Shown here: in pieces, positions 34,901-40,900 of the stretch
Layout: every line of letters begins with the position of its first letter
Position numbering within the stretch: the stretch's first letter is position 1
Assembly: GCA_911728455.2 (NCBI GenBank)
Contig: OU452221.1
Location: forward strand, 3,562,290 to 3,626,289
Origin: Marthasterias glacialis
Lineage: Eukaryota > Echinodermata > Asteroidea > Forcipulatida > Asteriidae
Direction: 5' to 3'
Length of the DNA stretch: 64,000 bases
Position numbers and translations under genes: made by a program
Notes under the pieces: model-generated
What the model was told of the DNA's origin: nothing
The model's input: only the letters and a program-made list of their open reading frames with translations
The model's database searches: none

Positions 34901-37900
34901 GACACTGGTGGTTCTAAACAAAAACGGAACTGTCAACAAGGAAGTCAAGGTGCTAGACGTTGACACCATATCGCAGGTGAAGGAGAAGATCTTAGATGCC
35001 ATCCATCTCAACGAACCCTACTCCAGCAGACCCAGTGCCATACAAGTCAGTCTTGGTATGTTTCTCCGTATACCCACCACCCTGTCTCCCTTTTTTGACT
35101 GTCACAAATTTGTGGATTCTGCATCAGCAATTTAAAAAGAGGAATCGCTATTAACACATCTGAGTTGAGTTAAATCAACGAGCTACATTAATACATCACA
35201 TACTTATTTTTTGACTTACTCACACAGTCTAACCCTCAGACTCAGTTTTCTTTTCTTATTAACAACAACTGTCAAATAATTTTCTTAATAAAAAAATATT
35301 ATATAATAACATAGGTCCTACCTGACTTTATTTGTAACAGTGTGGCACCGGGGAAAGAACGACCGTCTAATCTTGACGGACAAGGGCGTCAGACCTGTCG
35401 ATAACAAGTTATGTCGAATCAATACCCTGAAAGATTTCCAAGTGAGTAAAAACACAGGCTAAAATATTTCATCAACATCTTAAAATAATTATTTGAAGTA
35501 TTAATAAGTTGCAATTAAATCGCAGGAGATAAAAATGAAGAGCTCTTTTTCAGACGATGCAATTGGACAAAAGTTATCACTGGATCCCTATTATTTCATT
35601 GGTTGCCCATAGGTACCCGACAGAGCACCAGTTACCCTTGTTGATAAGGGGCAGTTTGCCAGTTGCTCTGGACCAGTGCGTCAGTATGAAGACAAAATTA
35701 CAAATGGTAAATTCTCTTCATAGAGATTCAGTTCAAAGTCGGTTGCATTTTTAAGAAAAGTCAAGCATTAACAAGTTCCAGTTTTGCTTTAATGTCACAA
35801 AAATGTTCTACCAAACAGCTCCATGAGGTTGAGCTGAGTGCAGAACTCATGTTTGAAATTCTTGAATGTATTGTATCAATATAAAATAGTTATAAAATAC
35901 ATCAACACTTCATAGGAATCAAAGATGATGTAATGTATCGCAATTTTTAAATCATCTACAGAATTCTTTGCCTTCAAAGATGAAAACACACCTGCAGGAC
36001 ATCAGTATCAATATCTGGTAAAACTCTAAAAGTAAACAAGTTATTAAGGGGCAGTGTGGTCATGATTATAGCAGTAAATTGAATAGACGAGGTACTATGT
36101 GCACATATACGCCGGCGGTCACATCACAGTATGACAAAGACGGCAACCTTTTGTAATTTCACTGCAAGTGCACGCGTGTGCAGGATCTGGGTGAGATTTC
36201 ATCTTTCCATGCACAGCCACAGGCCTGCTACAACCATGACGACACAGCCCCTTTTACATCGGTCCTGTGACTGTTAATGATTTCTCTCGATACACTTTAT
36301 TATTTTCCCTCGAAATTAATATTTTCCTTTATCTCGAAAAATGTGAACACACACACGAACCACCATCTTGCAATTTATTCCAGTTTAAGAGGAATGTTAA
36401 GAGATACCTTCTCGCTGTTTCAAATGTCTTGTTTTTTTCTTGTAGTCTTCATCTTGAGTCGCCCTTTGGCCTTGGATTTGGCTATAAATCCAGGGAAGAA
36501 AGACTCAGCCGTGCTGAATCCGATTCTGTGATTTTCCTCATCGTATTAAAGAATCTGTAAATCCACGAAAAAATATAAGACCACGTAGATTCAGGAGCTT
36601 CATCTGGGTGTCAAGAGGAGTCCTACTCAGTTTCAGAACATTTAATTTTTGTAGAGTCAAAATAAAAGTAAGACTCAAAGGTCATTAACCTGACCTCAGT
36701 TGCAGCTCCTCCCCTCCCCTAACCTCACACCAAAATCACTTTTTGAAACAACATATTACTTCCACCAGTACCCTCGCCAGGAAATAAGATATATTGTAGA
36801 TAACATTGGAGCAACTGGATGCCTCTCTCTCTCTCTCTCTTCAAAGCAACAGTGAATAACCAGTTAACATTTGTATTTTAGGCTAAGGAGGAAGCAGAAT
36901 CTTCATTTATGGGGAAAGGTGGTTACTGCATCCCAACCAAAGGTGACAGTCTGCAGAAGATTCTCCAAAACCTCCCTCAAGCAGAGTTTCCGGCAAAAGT
37001 AAGAATCTGTTTGTGGTTTGACAACAATCCAACAATGAAACTAAATATCGTTCTCCAAAATACCAACATTACATTATTTCTCACTAATCTTTAAAACAAT
37101 TGCAAATTTACCTTTCAAATGTTAGACAGCAAATCAGCTTTAATATTAACAGTTAACTAAGACAGTGAACTAGATTTGAATATCAATAAATTTCATTGGT
37201 TCAAAGTTTTCACTAGCAGGCCTACTTTTATTGATACTAGTTACCCTGTTTGGCTACGGACTAGGCCTCTGTACACAATCAAATAATGTATATCTACGAT
37301 GAGATCATTTCATTTGATGAAATATGGTACAGGTACTTTGACTGCACTGGTTACCTTATGTCAAGACAATGGACTGACAATAAAGAGATTCCTAGTAATA
37401 TACATTTGTGGAATATCTTATTGGTCAAGAGTTTTCATTGGTACCCTTATTGTCACTGGTTATCTTGTAGGACACTGACAGCGCCCAACAGAAGCAGTAT
37501 GAAGGGGAGAGCGCATATGGTAATTATTGATTATTAAGAAACAAAAACCCCGCTGATGAAGTATGAACATGATCATGCAAAACAACTTAATTTCATAAAT
37601 AAAATACCAGGCTGTAGTTATGTAGTCTAAATACCATTAACTAAATGGAAGAGGTTGGCGTATGGACAGAAAAAAGACACTTGTAACAGATCAAGCAAAT
37701 CAGTTAAAGTCAGTCAGTATGCTATAAGATGTAAGATGGTGTCTGTCATGTTCTTCCTGCAACTCATGTCTTCAGATAACGATGGTTTGGGAGATGAAGA
37801 ACAAAACCTTGAAGGCGTCAGAGATTGGCATCTGGTAAGTCAGAAAAGAAATTGAACGAAATAATGATTGTTGCCAAAAAAGAATCGATTGATCAAATAG

Positions 37901-40900
37901 TTCTTTACACAAACAGTTGATCATAATGTTCTAATGTAACTTTTTTCACAACAGCTTAATACTCTTATAGAAAGTGTAATGGTTCGAGAAGATGTGTAAC
38001 TATGGTAACGTTTTCCCCCAGACTAAAAAGCTGGAGTCTTTCTCTGTAGAGGAACACGCCGCCAAGCAGAGAAGAAGATATTGGTGTATATCACGAAATA
38101 AACGCAGTCAGTGGGCTGTTTATAAGGTTCCGTTCCAGAGAGTTCTATCATCAAAGGTAACGTTTGTGTTTGCTCTTCAAGTTTGAAGAACGGCCACGAC
38201 CACGGCCACACTAAAATGAACGGTAATTTAATATAGTCCTATAATTCAGACAAATTTAAGCTATAGTTCACTAAGATTGGACAGTTTTGACCAATGAGTA
38301 TACCAACAAATGAAAATCGTTTGACTTTTTATCTCAACACTTCAAAAACAGAGCGTCATCCAAGAATATGTTGACAACATGTTCCAGACGATTTTGTCCG
38401 TGGAGAGCGCCCCCAAGGCCATTAAGTACCTCTTTGACTTTTTCGACGAGCAGGCACATATTTATGACTTGAAGTCCAAAGATCCAACAATTACATATGC
38501 CTGGAAGAATAACATGTGAGTAATGTCAGCAACCAAAAGCAACCAAAGCAACCAAGGCAACCAAAGCAACCAAAGCAACCAAAGCAACCAAAGCAACGAA
38601 AGCAACCAAAGCAGCCAAAGCAGCCAAAAGCAACCAAAGCAACCAAAGCAACCAAAGAAACAAAAGCAGCCAAAGCAGCCAAAAGCAACCAAAGCAACCA
38701 AAAGCAACGACGAGCAACCAAAAGCAACCAAAGCAACCAAAGCAACCAAAAGCAACCAAAGAAACCAAAGCAACCAAAAACAACCAAAGCAACCAAAGCG
38801 TCCAAAAGCAACCAAAGAAACACAAGCAGCCAAAGCGGCCAAAAGCAACCAAAGCAACCAAGAGCAACCAAAACAACGAAAGCAACCAAAGCAACCAAAG
38901 CTACCAAAGCAACCAAAGCAACCAAAGCAACCAAAAGCAACCAAAGAAACCAAAGCAGCCAAAAGCAACCAAAGCAACCAAAGCAACCAAAGCAACCAAA
39001 GCAACCAAAGAAACCAAAGCAGCCAAAAGCAACCAAAGCAACCAAAGCAGCCAAAGCAACCAAATCAACCAAAGCAACCAAAAGCAACCAAGAGAAACCA
39101 AAGCAACCAAAGCAGCCAAAGCAACCAAAGCAACCAAAGCAACCAAAAAGCAACCAAAGCAATAAAAGCTACTAAGGTAACCAAAGCAACCAAAGCAACC
39201 AAAAGCAACCAAAGCAACCAAAGCAACAACAGCTACCAAGGTAACCAAATCAACCAAAGCAACCAAAAGCAACCAAAGCAACAAAAGCTACCAAAGTAAC
39301 CAAAGCAACCAAAAGCAAACCAGGGCAACCAAAGCAACCTTGGGATCCTTCCATTGTTTTCCCCTACTCTAAAGACTTCCTTTTTGTTAACATTCAACTT
39401 GTTCAGTTGGTTAATTAGACTTGTTCCCGGTTCCTGCGCAAGTGAGGGCCAATCAAAAGCTCCATATCGGTAGTACCTACCGGTCCCTATATATACACAG
39501 TCAGAGCAACAACGATGTAGCGACCGTGAACCAGTCTGTTGTTTGAAGTACCCTTCAAGTGCATGAACAAACAACTAATCTAAAACCCCAAACAACAAAA
39601 TAATGAAGTTTATTTGTACACAATTTACCGAGACATTGATATTGATAAACCTCAGTTTAACATAGTTTGAGATTAGTTTTCGGAAGTTCACGAGGATAAA
39701 AGTTCCAATTACCTCCAGATCTGAAGAATTTGAGGTTTGCATGCCTCTCTCTAAATCCTCCCAGTTCATGTAAGATGCTTAAGCTTAACAACGCTTTCTG
39801 CTTAGTGTGCAAAACCTACATGCTTAACAGCTTCACAAAACGATCCCCATACGTTGCGCTTTCAAAAGATGTTTGCAACATAAATAAATATCTGAATACT
39901 CTTCATTCAATCACTTCTTGATAGTCTGCCACTGCGTTTCTGGTCCAACGCCATCAAGTATCCGGACTACATCTTTGACATTCGACCTTCTCGCTCCGTT
40001 GAGGCAAGCATGGACGTGATTGGTCAGTTATTCCATGACGCACACGACACCAAGACGGATAAACTTGGACAGGTAAGAGACCGCAAGGGCGGCTTCCTTA
40101 AATCACAGAAAAAACATCTGTTTGCATTCCACTTTGTGGCTGGTACGCACTTTGATAACTCATCGGTGTCATTCAGCAAGACCCAAGGACTGTGCATTTA
40201 ATATGGTGGACAATCTGGTGAGAAATGTTGAGTGCTTTCCTCGAACAACTAAACACAATAATTCTTCACAGAGGGAGAATATGCATCTTAGGGATTTATT
40301 GTTGATTGGATAACTACGGGGGAGGGGAAAGGGGGAGGGCCCTGAAGGGGGGGGGGGGTGTCAGATCTAAATACAAAGTTTCTGATTTTTTTTTACGTTG
40401 ACAGGAATCCTCCATAAACAAGTTCTTGTACAGCAGAGAGAAGACAAAGTACCAGCGTCTTGTTCGACAATACTATAAAGGAGTGGAGGAATCTTCACCG
40501 GTACCCACACAAGATCTGAACGCAGAGCTACACAAAGCAAGTCAGGTAAGACGCCAATTTAACTTAACACAAATCCCTGCCCAATTCTAAAAGCCTATTC
40601 ATTGTTGTTTAATTTCAGGATCCCTTGACATTACAGCAATGTGAATTTCCTTTTTTTTATACTATTCTTCCAATATCCAAACTACATACAAAATACAACA
40701 TTGTTTTCTTGTAGAACTTCACAGGACTGTTCAGCAAGCTAAGCACCTTGATGCAGCTATGGGATCTTGTAAGTTGATCTTTACCTGTTTTTATTGATAT
40801 TAAAGAGGCTATCTACTTGCACTTTCTTGAACAGTTTGAAATTAACCTCTGACCTGACTTTGGCTCAAAACATTGATGAAAAAATCCCTCTCTGAAATGT

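Noticed and set aside
38462..39299. Long open frames on both strands in the AACCAAAGC array
   Set aside because: Products are pure Lys/Gln/Pro/Asn or Leu/Trp/Phe/Cys repeats caused by the T-free array. The array is an intron between two good plexin exons.
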